A DNA stretch of 64,000 bases. Source: Adiantum capillus-veneris. Its lineage: Eukaryota > Streptophyta > Polypodiopsida > Polypodiales > Pteridaceae. The stretch is taken from positions 99,483,463-99,547,462 of the forward strand of contig CM043945.1 of NCBI GenBank assembly GCA_014529385.2. The letters run 5' to 3'. Made by a program: the position numbers and the translations under genes. Below are positions 1-10,033 of the stretch, piece after piece. The notes below the pieces were generated by a model. That model did not search any database. It was not told the DNA's origin and saw only the letters and a program-made list of their open reading frames with translations. How positions within the stretch are numbered: the first letter of the stretch is position 1; the number at the start of each line of letters is the position of its first letter.

Positions 1-783
1 CCATGCAAGGTGTCTCCAATACGGTCCCATCTCTGAACCTATCCTGGAAAGGAGCGAGAGGTTCTATCTCCTCACGCAAGGGAAGCAGACTGGGATGGGT
101 AGGTCTGCCTCCTCGACAAGAGCATCGGTAGCCGGATCAAAGCCATGGTGCCACTGTCGAAAATGAGCTCTAGCTGCTCGGATGACTAGGGGGCTCATCG
201 CAATGACCTTGGATGCCATCTCGAAAGTCTCAAACTCAATCTGATAGTATCCGCGCCCGAGAAGCTGAACGTCAATGATCTTTTCCAACTCTGCTAAAAG
301 ATGGGCGTGGAGGAGATCACGCACCTACCCTCTGCTAGGTCGGGTGCCGATGATCTTGCAGATAACAGAGGTGGCTTGAAGGCGCGTCACCTTTGCCTCT
401 AAGCTCGCTTGCTCTGTCAGTGAAAGAAAAACTCGGATGGTGGGTTCCGTGGGGTCGGGCGAGGGGGCTTCAGTCGAGTCCCTCTGAGGAGGAGCAGAAC
501 CTTCCATCTGTGTTTGCTGCTGTGAAGGCGAGGGAGGGTGAATCGAGGGCGTCGATGAGGTCAAAGATGGGAAGAATGGGCGAGTTGGTACCACTAAAGA
601 GGAGGACCGAAAGCGACCACGGGGGCTTGAAGCAGTGAGAAGATGGGGGGCGGGAGAAGGTCAGCACGTGGAGGGAGATGGGGGCGGGTAAGCAGGCTGA
701 GGGAACGCGAGGCCGAAGAGGGGGGTTGGCGGGCTGTTGAGGGCAGCGATGGGGAGCGAAGCGAAGGCAGCAACGAGCGCGCG
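1..783 (-). pseudogene. L1-like LINE fragment: 5' UTR and ORF1
   Basis: Read on the minus strand, a C-rich leader (about 783 to 508) precedes an ATG at 507 that opens an ORF1 reading frame. Its start (MEGSAPPQRDSTEAPSPDP) and following text (TSVICKIIGTRPSRG, QLLGRGYYQIEFETFEMASK) closely match ORF1 of the full LINE at 9595-15094, so this is the same family in the opposite orientation. ORF1 proteins of plant L1 elements are nucleic-acid-binding chaperones. An in-frame TAG interrupts the frame near 325 and a frameshift follows near 62. The copy runs off the window edge, so ORF2 and the poly(A) tail are not visible. The right boundary is placed where similarity to LINE leader composition stops; it is approximate. 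Dead copy. Confidence 0.8.
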
Positions 784-984
784 ATTCCTTATTCAGGATG
801 AAGTCAAATATGTTTCCTTATGACAACAACTTGTATTGGCCATCTTTTGCAACTTCTGAAAGCAACTTGTATTCGCCATCTTTTGCAACTTTTGACAACT
901 TGTACTGGCCATCTTTTGCAATATAAAAAAAAACCTTCGAGGATGCTCGTCTTGAGGGCCAACACTTCTAGCGAAGGAACTCTG

Positions 985-1027
<43 letters not shown>

Positions 1028-1086
1028 AAGTTGAAGTGTCTGCTATTGCAATTCACCATCTATTCTTAACATACAAAAAGGTTTCA
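784..1086 (+). repeat. 3' portion of a 5' LTR (old host gypsy element)
   Basis: The block ends in CA (1085-1086) one base before a primer-binding site, so it is the downstream end of a 5' LTR. It holds three roughly 30-35-bp tandem repeats with the core TTGTATTGGCCATCTTTTGC (about 825-920), then an A/T stretch (ATATAAAAAAAAA, 920-932) that could serve as a TATA region. The upstream end appears removed by the LINE fragment at 1-783. No matching 3' LTR was found in the window, so only one LTR of this element survives here. Confidence 0.55.
984..1024. repeat. (CT)n microsatellite
   Basis: About 20 uninterrupted CT units inside the LTR end of the old gypsy element. Confidence 0.95.
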
Positions 1087-1087
1087 G

Positions 1088-1099
1088 TGGTATCAGAGC
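1088..1099 (+). promoter_or_regulatory. Primer-binding site, initiator tRNA-Met type
   Basis: TGGTATCAGAGC is the standard plant LTR-retrotransposon primer site complementary to the 3' end of initiator tRNA-Met. It lies one base after the LTR end at 1086 and about 55 bp before the gag start. Confidence 0.85.
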
Positions 1100-1154
1100 T
1101 CAATCAATTGTTCTTCTATGAAGAATCTGATCATTCCGACAATAGGAGAGCACG

Positions 1155-1285
1155 ATGGTTGCAGAATCTAACTCTCCTGAAAGTGAAGCAGAGAACAATA
1201 AAGAAATAGAGCTCGAGAACGACACCAAAGAAAAGGATCCTGTGGAGGATGTTTGCTCTAAGGCGGATGATGAAGAAGTAGTTTA
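1155..1285 (+). pseudogene. Gag N-terminus of old gypsy element (part 1)
   Basis: An ATG at 1155, shortly after the primer site, opens an acidic reading frame (MVAESNSPESEAENNKEIEL at the start). The frame is cut at 1285 by insertion of LTR element 1. The five bases before the cut (GTTTA) are repeated at 8629-8633, where the same gag resumes. A stop falls at the junction even without the insertion, so the gag was probably already broken or is read with a frameshift. Confidence 0.6.
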
Positions 1286-1952
1286 TGTCACAGACTGCTG
1301 ACGTGTCAAGCCCTGAAGAATGGAGCCAACTTGCAGATCACGGTTGAGGGGCCTAAACCTAAGAAGAGTAAGCAACAACAGAAGAAGAAGCCCTACCAAC
1401 TTATGGGGACCCCGTCCGATGAGGCCCAAGTGACATAAAGGAATTAAAAAAAAGCAGGACCCAACACACACACCAAGAATTACGCAAAAGGTGATGACGT
1501 GGCAACTGTACGGACGCTTCGGATTTTCCGCTGACATGATGACGTGGCACTGTACGGATTTTCGTGTTTTGCGTTGACTGCTGATGTGGCAATTGTACGG
1601 AATTCCATGATTGCTGTTAACTTTTTGGCATTGCTTTTGGACCAAAAGCTTTTGAGTTTGAAGGATTTTCATGTAAACTACTTTTGGGGCCTAGGGCCTT
1701 TAAATATGAGGCCATGGGCTCATTCTCTGGCATGCTTCCTGGAGAAGGTGTAGAGTCTGGAGTACCGGCTTGTACTAAGTTGATGCAATATAAAGAAATA
1801 CCGACAAGGTTTGGGGCCAATACTCTCTGGGGTGGAATTCCGCCACTCCGAGTCGTGTGTCGTGTCTCTCTTTCAGTTCAGTTGTTATTGAAGTGCTAAA
1901 AGTATCTTGAGTCTGTTCTCTTCTATTGGCACGTGGCGCCCGTCTTGTGACA
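1286..1952 (+). repeat. 5' LTR of element 1
   Basis: 667 bp, with TGTCACA/TGTGACA inverted ends. A TATA-like CAATATAAAGAAATA lies near 1786. It matches 3542-3977 plus 8386-8628 over its whole length with scattered differences. Immediately downstream is a primer-site variant, TGGTATCAGAAC (1954-1965). Confidence 0.9.
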
Positions 1953-1953
1953 G

Positions 1954-1965
1954 TGGTATCAGAAC
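1954..1965 (+). promoter_or_regulatory. Primer-binding site of element 1
   Basis: TGGTATCAGAAC, one mismatch from the consensus TGGTATCAGAGC, placed one base after the 5' LTR. Confidence 0.8.
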
Positions 1966-3541
1966 ATTAGGCGTGTGCTTTTTTGAAAGCATACCGGTCC
2001 TACCAAAGAGCAGATAGAGTAAGATCGCACTTCCAAATTTCATTGGCTTATCAGCCACTCCCACCCTTACTTCATCGCGCATCGGGTGCGCTCCCATCTT
2101 CACCACTCATGTCTTACAGGGCATAGGCCATAAAGATCACTTGCAAGAGAAGGTTCCAAGATTTGTTTTGAGTCACTGTTTTTTTCAAAAGCAGTGCCAT
2201 GCAGATGTTGATGTCTATAGCTACAAAGCCGCACACTCCAAGGACTTGGCAAGCTTTCAAGAAAAATTTGCCCAAAGTTATATGGTTTCTGACATCTTCC
2301 TTCAGAGTGCAACTTCTTGCAGAGTGGAGTATCCTGAAATGCTTGCCATGGAAACCCTAGCAGATTATAACTTGAAATTTCTCGACATCTCTCAGTACAT
2401 GTCTCTTCACGAGTAGATGACCTTGGAGATCCTGTGCGATTGCTATCTTGGGACTACCATCGCCGCCAAAGAAACACTGTCTGTCCAAGAGCTGATGGAC
2501 CATGCCGTGCTCGGCTACGACCTTATGGAATGGACCTAACCCTAATTTCTCATGCAGGTTTTAGGATGGAAAGTCAATCGAATTTTCGAGCTCAGCTAAT
2601 GTCGAGATTGCTTTTCAAGTTTGAATTTTGTTTGAAAATCTGAGAACTTGTTTGGTCATCCTGTTTGAAATGGATGGTATTTGTTTTAAACTTGTCTTTG
2701 TGCTAATTTGAAATGTTTGACTCTGGTTTTAATACCGGTTTCAATGATTGGTGATTTTATTCCCGGGTCGAGTAGTGAGAAATATTGTTTTGGTATTGTT
2801 TGAACCTCGGAACAACGTAGGCTGATGCTTGGGGAGCGTTTCGTTGTATGTTTGAAAACCTCGGAACGACGCAGGTTGATGCTTGGGGAGCGTTTCGTTG
2901 TATGCTTGAAAACCTCGGAACGACGCAGGCCGATGTCTGGGGAGCATTCCATTATATGCTAGAAAACCTCCGAACGACGCAAGCCGATGCCTGGGGAGCG
3001 TTTGGTTGTATGTATGCTTGAACCTTCAAGCAACGCAAACTGCAGTCTGGGGAGCGTTTGGTTGTATAGTCCTCTGATCTCATGGCCCGGACCTTTTTAG
3101 GTTATTTGTAGAGGGAGTGACAAGGTAGTCGTTGAGTATCTTCATACCGCAGACCGTTTGTCTCGAGGGAGTGCTCAGCGGCGCTGTTTGTTGTTTCTTG
3201 TAACATGCATATGTAAGCATTTGTGTTGCATTGTGATGTGCCAACTACTGAATATTCCTAACTGGATGAGATTGCAGTATGTACGCCCATGGAAGATCAG
3301 TGCGGTTTGGATGTGATGGCTAATTTTACTACGCCAACATATCAAGAGTTCCGAATTGCACGAAAGGAGAAGCCAACTCCTTGATCAAAAGAGACGATAG
3401 GAGAAGCCAACTCCATAACAAAAAAAGAAATGGCGAATTGATTGTCCCTCGGAACGTCCCTTGGAAACTTTTGAGCTAACTTGAGTTGTTTTGCAGATAT
3501 GTTGTAATCGTGGACGATTACTTTCTTTCAAGAAGGGGGGA
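1966..3541 (+). other. Internal region of element 1, no recognisable protein
   Basis: The longest plus-strand open stretch (2141-2416, 91 codons) resembles nothing I know. The region holds a 54-bp tandem repeat array (2793-3075). It ends with a purine-rich tract, AAGAAGGGGGGA (about 3530-3541), that serves as the polypurine tract for the 3' LTR. Confidence 0.7.
2793..3075. repeat. 54-bp tandem repeat array in element 1
   Basis: About five units. CCTCGGAAC-type starts occur at 2805, 2859, 2913, 2967 and 3023, and each unit ends near GGGGAGCGTTTCGTTGTATG. The period of 54 is a multiple of three, so the minus strand stays open and would read an 18-residue repeat (SEVFKHTTKRSPSINLRR-like). I see no sign that this is a real protein. 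Confidence 0.9.
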
Positions 3542-3977
3542 TGTCACAAACTGCTGACGTGTCAAGCCCTGAAGAATGGAGCCAACTTGCAGATCACGGC
3601 CGAGGGGCCTAAACCCTAAGAAGAGTAAGCAACAGCAGAAGAAGAAGAAGTCCTACCAACTTATGGGGACCCCATCCGATGGGGCCCAAGTGACATAAAG
3701 GAATTAAAAAGCAGGACCCACACACACACCAAGAATTATGCAAAAGCTGATGACGTGGCAACTGTACGGACGCTCCAGATTTTTCGTTGACATGATGACG
3801 TGGCATTGTATGGATTTCCGTGTTTTGCATTGACTGCTAACGTGGCAGTTGTACGGAACTCCGTGATTTACGCTAGCAGCTTTTTGGCATTGCTTTTGGA
3901 CCAAAAGCTTTTGAGTTTGAAGGCTTTTCATGTAAGTTGCTTTTGGGGCCTAGGGCCTTTAAATATGAGGCCATGGG
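3542..3977 (+). repeat. 3' LTR of element 1, first part
   Basis: It starts TGTCACAAACTGCTGACG and parallels the 5' LTR until ...GAGGCCATGGG. There element 2 is inserted. The last five bases (ATGGG, 3973-3977) are the target site. Confidence 0.92.
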
Positions 3978-5135
3978 TGTCACGTGACACATCCAGCCCT
4001 ATGTGTCCGTGGACAAGCTACAGCATGATCAGGGTTCAGTCAGTCCAGTCAATCTAGATTAGAAGTGATCTGGCATTTTTGTGAGTCTATTCGTAGACCG
4101 TGCATGCCCAGTCACTAAGTGTAGATGCATATCCTCTGGTTGCACACAGTATGATCATCAGAATTCCCATCAGAATCCATTAGAATCAGTTAGGGGAATT
4201 TTCCAGTGCATTTAATCTATTTTCCCTATTTTTGGTATTTTTCACTTATTATTTTTAAGTGACTTTCCAACAAAAGTAGGTAGGGCAATTTTGCTAAGTT
4301 AATATATAAGCAAACCCAAGTTAGCACTTTCTGGCAGAAGAGGCAGCAGGAGCACATGCTCAACAGGCACCTTCTCAGCAGAACCCCAGCAGGACCATTG
4401 GCGTTTTTGGGTCTCCATCCTCGCCATACACATCAGACAGCATTTTCTCAGTTACATCATCGCCATCACCACCAGCTTGTGTAGCGTTTTTGCATTCCCT
4501 CGTCAGCACCAGATCCCATGGCGTTTTCAACAATGATCGCCAGCAACATACTCACCAAGTCCAACGTTTTCTACTAACGCTAGCAGAGCATCAACGTTTT
4601 TTATTTTCAACATTGATGCATCAGAAGACTCAGGGTTTTCAGCATGCATAGGAGGTAGCAGATTCAGCCTAGTCGGTTGCAGATACACCCCCATTTTAAG
4701 CCCTCGAAAACGCAGCCAAGTCATTTTCAGCCACCGAAAGTCCCAAAATTCAGCAGATAGAAGACCACAGATTTCAGCCCTAGAGTCGTCGTCGTCACCA
4801 CCGTCATCGTCACCGGCATAGTCCCAGGTTGCATCAGTCCATTGCATCGTCATTGTACCACTTTGTGCAATCAATAAGTAGACCACTCTCGCCGACAAGA
4901 GTGGGGCCTTCAGAGGAGGGTTTTACAACGTTTTTGGTGTCGTATCTCTCTTCTCTCTATCTCTCAGTCTCATACACTTGCACGCACAGTGTCCATTCAC
5001 TTTGTTTGTAATCATAGCATTCTCTCATTAAGAACGGAAGGCTCTCCCTTCCATAAGAACTAAAAGGAACCTTGAGCACAGTTCGGAGCACTCATCTTGA
5101 GCAAAGCGCAAACAATCATTCCGCTGCACCTAACA
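3978..5135 (+). repeat. 5' LTR of element 2
   Basis: Begins TGTCACGTGACACATCC and ends CACCTAACA. TATA-like TTAATATATAAGC at about 4299. A short hairpin, CCACTCTC/GAGAGTGG-like, lies near 4882-4903 just before a GGGCCTTC segment and may sit in the transcript leader or 3' end region. Several short blocks are built on AGCGTTTT. Confidence 0.92.
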
Positions 5136-5136
5136 T

Positions 5137-5148
5137 TGGTATTAGAGC
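5137..5148 (+). promoter_or_regulatory. Primer-binding site of element 2
   Basis: TGGTATTAGAGC, one mismatch from the plant consensus, one base after the LTR. Confidence 0.8.
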
Positions 5149-5479
5149 TTTGGCAATGTTCTGTATCACTCAAGGAAAGAACCACAAGAACCACAAGAAT
5201 TTTTTTTGCTTGTTGAGGTCACACGAACCCAAGTTCGCTTGGGCATGTCGATTCCTAATCGTGTTTTGTTGAAGAGTGACAGGAATCCCAAGAAAGAAGA
5301 GCTTGTCCAGCCTCCCCTAGTGTCTCTTTTCACTCATTGAGAGCTGACCGTGCACTTAGCGGCCGGCCAATCGAAGTGAGGTGGGAAAAAGCAACCTTGG
5401 TGTGAGCGCAAGGCCGCCAAGGGGTGCGCCCGCGGAAAAGAGTACAACTCAGGTGAAGAGAAGATCCTTCTCAAACACG

Positions 5480-5660
5480 GTTTGCAAGCGAAAGAAAACC
5501 TCAAGAACCTCAAGAACCAAGACCCGCAAGAACCCAAGTTCCTCGTGAACTTCAGAACCCAAGACTCTCAAGAATCCAAGTTCCTCGTAAACTTAAGAAC
5601 CCAAGACCCACAAGAACCCAAGTTCCTCGTGAACTTAAGAACCCACAAGAACCCACGATT
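5480..5660. repeat. Tandem AAGAACCCAAGTTCCTCGTGAACTT repeats upstream of the element 2 ORF
   Basis: About three to four copies of a 40-45-bp unit rich in CAAGAACC lie just before the ORF start. A shorter version stands at the same place in element 3 (18300-18400). Confidence 0.8.
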
Positions 5661-5665
5661 ACAGA

Positions 5666-6619
5666 ATGGTCATCACTAGAAGCGGAATGGATACTTCGCT
5701 TGGAGGTGATGAGCATGAGAGAGGCGAAGAAGAATTTTCCCCACCAGGAGGTTTTTCCGACCCACCCCCTTTTCCATCTACGACAAGGATTGCACTAACT
5801 CCTATGGAGGCTTTCGACAAGAGGATGATGGACAGGAAGTTAGAAAGCGAAGAGAGAATCACAGCCATCGAGCATAAGTACCAAGAAAGAATGGCAGCCA
5901 TAGCGCGTGAGAGCGAGCAAGCACGCTTGGAAGCCAAAGCAAGAGAAGCAGAAATGGATCGTAGGTACGCAAAAAACAAAGCAGAAATAAAAGCAATACA
6001 AGAACAGAGCGACCGACAAAACAAAGAGTTCTGGCGACTCTATTCTCAAGTTCAGGCACAGATGCAAGAGATTTGGGGAAAGGAGACTGTCTCAGTCTCT
6101 TCTTCTCCAAAGCATGACACAGAGGATTTGCCTCATGATGATGATTTGAATGACAATGATAAGCATGATGATTTGGATGCCAATGATTTGCATAATGATT
6201 TGGATGACAATGACAAGCATGATGATTTGCATGATCAAGATGTGATTTCTCATGAGCATGATGAGTTGCACGATGATGATGTGATTGTTCACAAGGATGA
6301 TGTGTTAGTGGATGCTTTTTCTAGCGAAGCTAACCTTGTTGTAGATTCAATCAATCACGAAGAACCGATCTTGGCTTTCGAGTCGAGGTCCAAAGAACCC
6401 CCACAGGACGATTCGATCAATCACGAAGAAGAATCGATCTTAGCTCTCGAGCCTAGGTCCAAAGAACCCTCACAGGAAGTATTATGTGTTCGCATGATTA
6501 ATACGCACGCATTGTTCGAATGTTTCATTCGTGATCGTTTCCTGTATTTTAGTCAGCATCGTTATGTGATCCCTTTTCCTAGGCATGACATATTGTATGT
6601 TGAGCACGTTCTCTCATGA
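5666..6619 (+). CDS. Gag-like acidic, coiled-coil protein of element 2 (317 aa)
   Basis: This is the only long ORF in element 2. It starts MVITRSGMDTSLGGDEHERG; the same start is conserved in element 3, which supports this ATG. Residues about 50-150 are rich in E, K, R, Q and A with heptad-like spacing (MAAIARESEQARLEAKAREA), predicting a coiled coil. Residues about 155-215 are a run of D/H-rich repeats (HDDLDANDLHNDLDDNDKHD). The C-terminus has a DRFLYFSQHRYVIPFPRHD segment, also conserved in element 3. I do not recognise a domain. By position it corresponds to gag, but there is no zinc knuckle. The two copies differ mainly by substitutions and small in-frame changes, which fits past selection on the protein. 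Intact frame here; function unknown. Confidence 0.7.
   Translation: MVITRSGMDTSLGGDEHERGEEEFSPPGGFSDPPPFPSTTRIALTPMEAFDKRMMDRKLESEERITAIEHKYQERMAAIARESEQARLEAKAREAEMDRRYAKNKAEIKAIQEQSDRQNKEFWRLYSQVQAQMQEIWGKETVSVSSSPKHDTEDLPHDDDLNDNDKHDDLDANDLHNDLDDNDKHDDLHDQDVISHEHDELHDDDVIVHKDDVLVDAFSSEANLVVDSINHEEPILAFESRSKEPPQDDSINHEEESILALEPRSKEPSQEVLCVRMINTHALFECFIRDRFLYFSQHRYVIPFPRHDILYVEHVLS
6120..6300. repeat. CATGATGATTTG minisatellite inside the element 2 ORF
   Basis: In-frame repeats of 6-18 bp built on GATGATTTG and AATGATAAGCATGATG encode the D/H-rich block. The equivalent array in element 3 (18885-19095) has a different number and order of units. Confidence 0.85.
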
Positions 6620-7213
6620 ATGAGCACAGTTGTATGCTGATTTTTCATGAAAAGCTGAAAAGTATGTATGTAAGGAAGTCACATTCCATGTCTCTTCCTT
6701 GGCATGACACAGTTTCCGAACGAGCACATGAAAGTATGAGCGGCATTTCCATTGTGTTTTGCCATAGTTGATTGCTCTAGATCACAAGAGAGAGATTAGA
6801 TCTCATTGTTTGCGTGTATGTGGTGAACGGTTTAGCACTCCGTCTATTGGTTCATCTACATTGCATGCACAATCTTTGAGGAAGACAGGATTTTTGCCAC
6901 CTGGAATGGGTATGTCATGGTTTTGTGTTGGAAATGGTTTCTGGAATTTTCAGCCATGGAGATTCTTTGAAGAAGAAGGAAGCATGACTCTCAACGAAGT
7001 TGAAGCATCGAAGGAGCCACAGAAGACTTTGTGTCGCTTTCCGCACGGCCCAAAGAAGCAAGCGTTGCAGACCTTTATGAAGTTTAAGTACCGTACGACT
7101 TACACATCAGAGTGGGCCGACGAAGAGTCCCTTCTAGGATTCCGGATGCTATTGGCGATCTCCCTCGACGCCATACAGTTCGGTACCAGTACCTCACTTT
7201 GAAAAGGAGGGGA

Positions 7214-8380
7214 TGTCACGTGCCACATCCAGCCCTATGTGTCTATTGACAAGCTACAGTATGATCAGGGTTCAGTCAGTCCAGTCAGTCTAGATTAGAA
7301 GTGATATGGCATTTTTGTGAGTCTATTCGTAGACAGTGCATGCCGAGTCACTGAGTGAAGATGCATATCTTCTGGTTGCACACAGCATGATCATCAGAAT
7401 TCCCATCAGAATCCATTAGAATCAGTTAGGGGAATTTTCCAGTGCATTTAGCCTATTTTCCCTATTTTTGGTATTTTTCACTTATTATTTTTAAGTTACT
7501 TTCCAACAAAAGTAGGTAGGGCAATTTTGCTAAGTTAATATATAAGCAAACCCAAGTTAGCACTTTCTGGCAGAAGAGGCAGCAAGAGCACATGCTCAAC
7601 AGGCACCTTCTCAGCAGAACCCCAGCAAGACCATTGGCGTTTTTGGGTCTCCATCCTCACCATACACATCAGCCAGCGTTTTCTCAGTTGCATCATCGCT
7701 ATCACTACCAGCTTGTGTAGCGTTTTTGCATTCCCTCATCAGCACCAGATCCCATGGCGTTTTCAGCAATGATCGCCAGCAACATACTCAGCAAGTCCAG
7801 CGTTTTCTACTAACGCTAGCAGAGCATCAGCGTTTTTTATTTTCAGCATTGATGCATCAAAAGACTTAGGGTTTTCAGCATGCATAGGAGGTAGCAGATT
7901 CAACCTAGTCGGTTGCAGATACACCCCCATTTTAAGCCCTCGAAAACGCAGCCAAAACAGTCATTTTCAACCACCGAAATAGTCCCGAAATTCAGCAGAT
8001 AGAAGACCACAGATTTCATCCCTAAAGTCGTCGTCGTCGTCACCACCGTCGTTGTCACCGGCATAGTCCCAGGTTGCATCAGTCCATTGCATCGTCATTG
8101 TACCACTTTGTGCAATCAATAAGTAGACCACTCTCGCCGACGAGAGTGGGGCCTTCGAACGAGGGTTTTACAACGTTTCTGGTTTCGTATCTCTCTTCTC
8201 TCTATCTCTCAGTCTCATACACTTGCACGCACAGTGTCCATTCACTTTGTTTGTAATCATAGCATTCTCTCATTAAGAACGGAAGGCTCTCCCTTCCATA
8301 AGAACTAAAAGGAACCTTGAGCACAGTTCGGAGCACTCATCTTGAGCAAAGCGCAAACAATCATTCCGCTGCACCTAACA
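7214..8380 (+). repeat. 3' LTR of element 2
   Basis: It follows the purine tract GGAGGGGA and repeats the 5' LTR from TGTCACGTG to CCTAACA, with scattered substitutions and small indels. Confidence 0.92.
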
Positions 8381-8628
8381 ATGGGCTCATTCTCTGGCAT
8401 GCTTCCTGGAGAAGGTGCAGAGTCCGGAGTACCGGCTTGTACCGAGTTGATGCAATATAAAGAAATACCGAAAGGGGCGCCAAGGTTTGGGGCCAATATT
8501 CTCTGGGGTGAAATTCCGCCACTATGTGTCGCCTGTCATCTCTCTCTTTCAGTTCAATTGTTATTGAAGTGGCTAAATTATGTTCAGTCTGTTCTTTTCT
8601 ATTGGCACGTCTTGCCCGTCTTGTGACA
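8381..8628 (+). repeat. 3' LTR of element 1, second part
   Basis: It resumes with the duplicated ATGGG (8381-8385), then CTCATTCTCTGGCATGC, exactly where the 5' LTR continues, and ends TGTGACA at 8628. The GTTTA duplication follows. Confidence 0.92.
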
Positions 8629-8633
8629 GTTTA

Positions 8634-9302
8634 AACAAAAACCATGCAACAGTTTTTTATTCAACAATATGATGCAACTTTTTTAGGTGGGCACTTCACA
8701 GAGGCTTCCAAGATCAAAAAAGCAGCATCCCTTCTCAAGGGAATTGCTTTGATATGGTGGAACACTTTGCTTACTTAGCACGAGGCGCTAGGAACATGGC
8801 TGGGATTCAAACAGTTTTTTGCTTCATAATGGCTGACTGTAGAATTTAAAGCTAACATCCTCAAGATTTGGAATCATCTCAAACTGAAGAAGAGAGATTC
8901 ATTGATCCAATACAATCAAAGATATTGGGAGGCGTACTATCCAGTGGCATGCTTTAGACAATGGCCGCTATAAAGCTTAATCACTACTACTTCAAGCATA
9001 AAAGTCGAAGCATTCAAAAGATGATGCTACATGCAGCAAATGGTTTTGCTATTCTAAAAGACAGGATGACTTTCTCTAATGAAGAAAGTTCGGGGAAGTT
9101 TAACAATAACTTCTCCAAGGGGAACTACAAAGGAAAATTTAACCAAACTAACTTGACTTCCAAAGTTAGTGAAGAACAAAGAAAGCAATGGAGCGAAGAG
9201 GGAAGGTGCTTCAAATGTAGTGTTCAGGGACATATGGCAACAAATTGCCCTAACAAAACTCACAAAAAACAAATGACGACAAAAAGTCAAAGAAAGGAGT
9301 GA
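8634..9302 (+). pseudogene. Gag of old gypsy element (part 2): retrotransposon gag domain and zinc knuckle
   Basis: This continues the gag interrupted at 1285. Translation gives a retrotransposon-gag-like block (ASKIKKAASLLKGIALIWWN near 8700-8760). After several stops and frameshifts comes a CCHC zinc knuckle, CFKCSVQGHMATNC (CX2CX4HX4C, about 9208-9250), inside an open stretch from 8961 to 9302. Gag packages element RNA in the cytoplasm and the knuckle binds nucleic acid. In-frame stops near 8778 and 8829, and others, show it is dead. Downstream protease and reverse transcriptase are missing; the next recognisable pol segment is the integrase at 15430, which may or may not belong to the same element. 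Confidence 0.7.
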
Positions 9303-9594
9303 TTGTCCCGGCAACGGAACCATGAAACCCGTACTAATTCAATTACCTGTTAATTTGACGCAGAGGATTGAGAAGAACAGAGAACACAGATGCGTCCAAC
9401 AACTAGATTGTCACTGCACAATGAAGACCGACACCTTGTAGGCCCCAAAGACTGGCACCCCTTTCCGTATTTCTCTATTCACTTGAAAACAAACGATCCG
9501 AACACTTAGACCAAATTCCCACCAAGCTGTCCAAACCTGTCAAGGGCTGAAATTGCACTTTTTCGATCCAATTTCAGTAACATGACCGCCAAAA
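9303..9594. other. Unassigned 290 bp between gypsy gag and LINE
   Basis: Coding similarity to the gag is lost after about 9350. No ORF or known motif was seen. Bases 9582-9594 (ATGACCGCCAAAA) are the left target duplication of the LINE. Confidence 0.6.
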
Positions 9595-10033
9595 ATAATT
9601 CTCCCACTCTGCAAAACTTACGCGAGCTCGCTACTGCTGCTCCACCTGCGCACGCCTAGCGCCCCCCCCCCCTCCCCAATCCTCAGCCCGTTGCCTCCCC
9701 CCTTGCCCCCATGCCCCGCTACCCACCCCCGCGCTGCCTGTCAACCTGCGCCGCCCCCTGCCAGCCTGCCCGCTGCCTGCTTGCGCTGCCTCCAGCCTGC
9801 CCGCTGCCTGCCCTCTGCCGCCCCCCCCTCCCCCCGTCACCCCCTCCTCCTGCTGCCGCCAGCGTTTCCGCCTTCCCCCACCCGCTGCCCCCCCCCCCCC
9901 GCCTACGTTTCTCCCCGTCAACCACTGCAGTTCGGCCTCTTCGGCATTGCTTCATTTTTTGGGGCAGTGTCTCCTGCGCCTAATTGCAGCGTCCGTCCGT
10001 CGACCTCTTCTTACGACACAACAGTAGACACAG

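Larger units (their letters stand above)
3978..8380 (+). mobile_element. LTR element 2: gag-like-only non-autonomous LTR element
   Basis: The element has LTRs of 1158 and 1167 bp (TGTCACGTG...CCTAACA) and a perfect 5-bp duplication, ATGGG (3973-3977 and 8381-8385). Its primer site is TGGTATTAGAGC (5137-5148) and its polypurine tract is AAAAGGAGGGGA (7202-7213). The internal region has one long ORF (5666-6619) and no protease, integrase or reverse transcriptase. A sister copy lies at 16814-21128. It must be mobilised by enzymes from elsewhere. The uninterrupted ORF and the clear target duplication suggest it is younger than element 1. Confidence 0.93.
1286..8628 (+). mobile_element. LTR element 1 (non-autonomous, gypsy-type ends), with nested element 2
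   Basis: Two direct LTRs beginning TGTCACA and ending TGTGACA flank about 1.6 kb of internal sequence. A perfect 5-bp target duplication, GTTTA, sits at 1281-1285 and 8629-8633. Internal sequence 1953-3541 contains no recognisable gag or pol, so the element needs proteins from another element. The LTR layout, and the GCAG...GATTA...TTTCAAGAAGGGGG segment before the 3' LTR, are shared with the gypsy 3' end at 21500-22138. That makes element 1 a plausible deletion derivative of that family. Element 2 is inserted in its 3' LTR. Confidence 0.9.

Noticed and set aside
793-1209. Opposing ORFs across the CT tract, with a possible 'QKMANTSC' repeat protein
   Set aside because: This is an LTR end with short tandem repeats and a (CT)n; no conserved protein.
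2686-2952. Minus-strand 18-residue repeat protein
   Set aside because: Frame kept open only because the DNA repeat period (54) is a multiple of three.
3978-5135. Promoter or enhancer cluster built on AGCGTTTT words
   Set aside because: It is an LTR; the words recur in all four LTR copies and no independent function can be shown.
6092-6292. Minus-strand M/I/N-rich membrane-like ORF (also 18850-19098)
   Set aside because: Antisense of the CATGATGATTTG repeat in the gag-like gene.
9631-9983. Overlapping long ORFs on both strands (proline- and glycine-rich)
   Set aside because: They arise from the C-rich 5' UTR of the LINE; composition explains the open frames.
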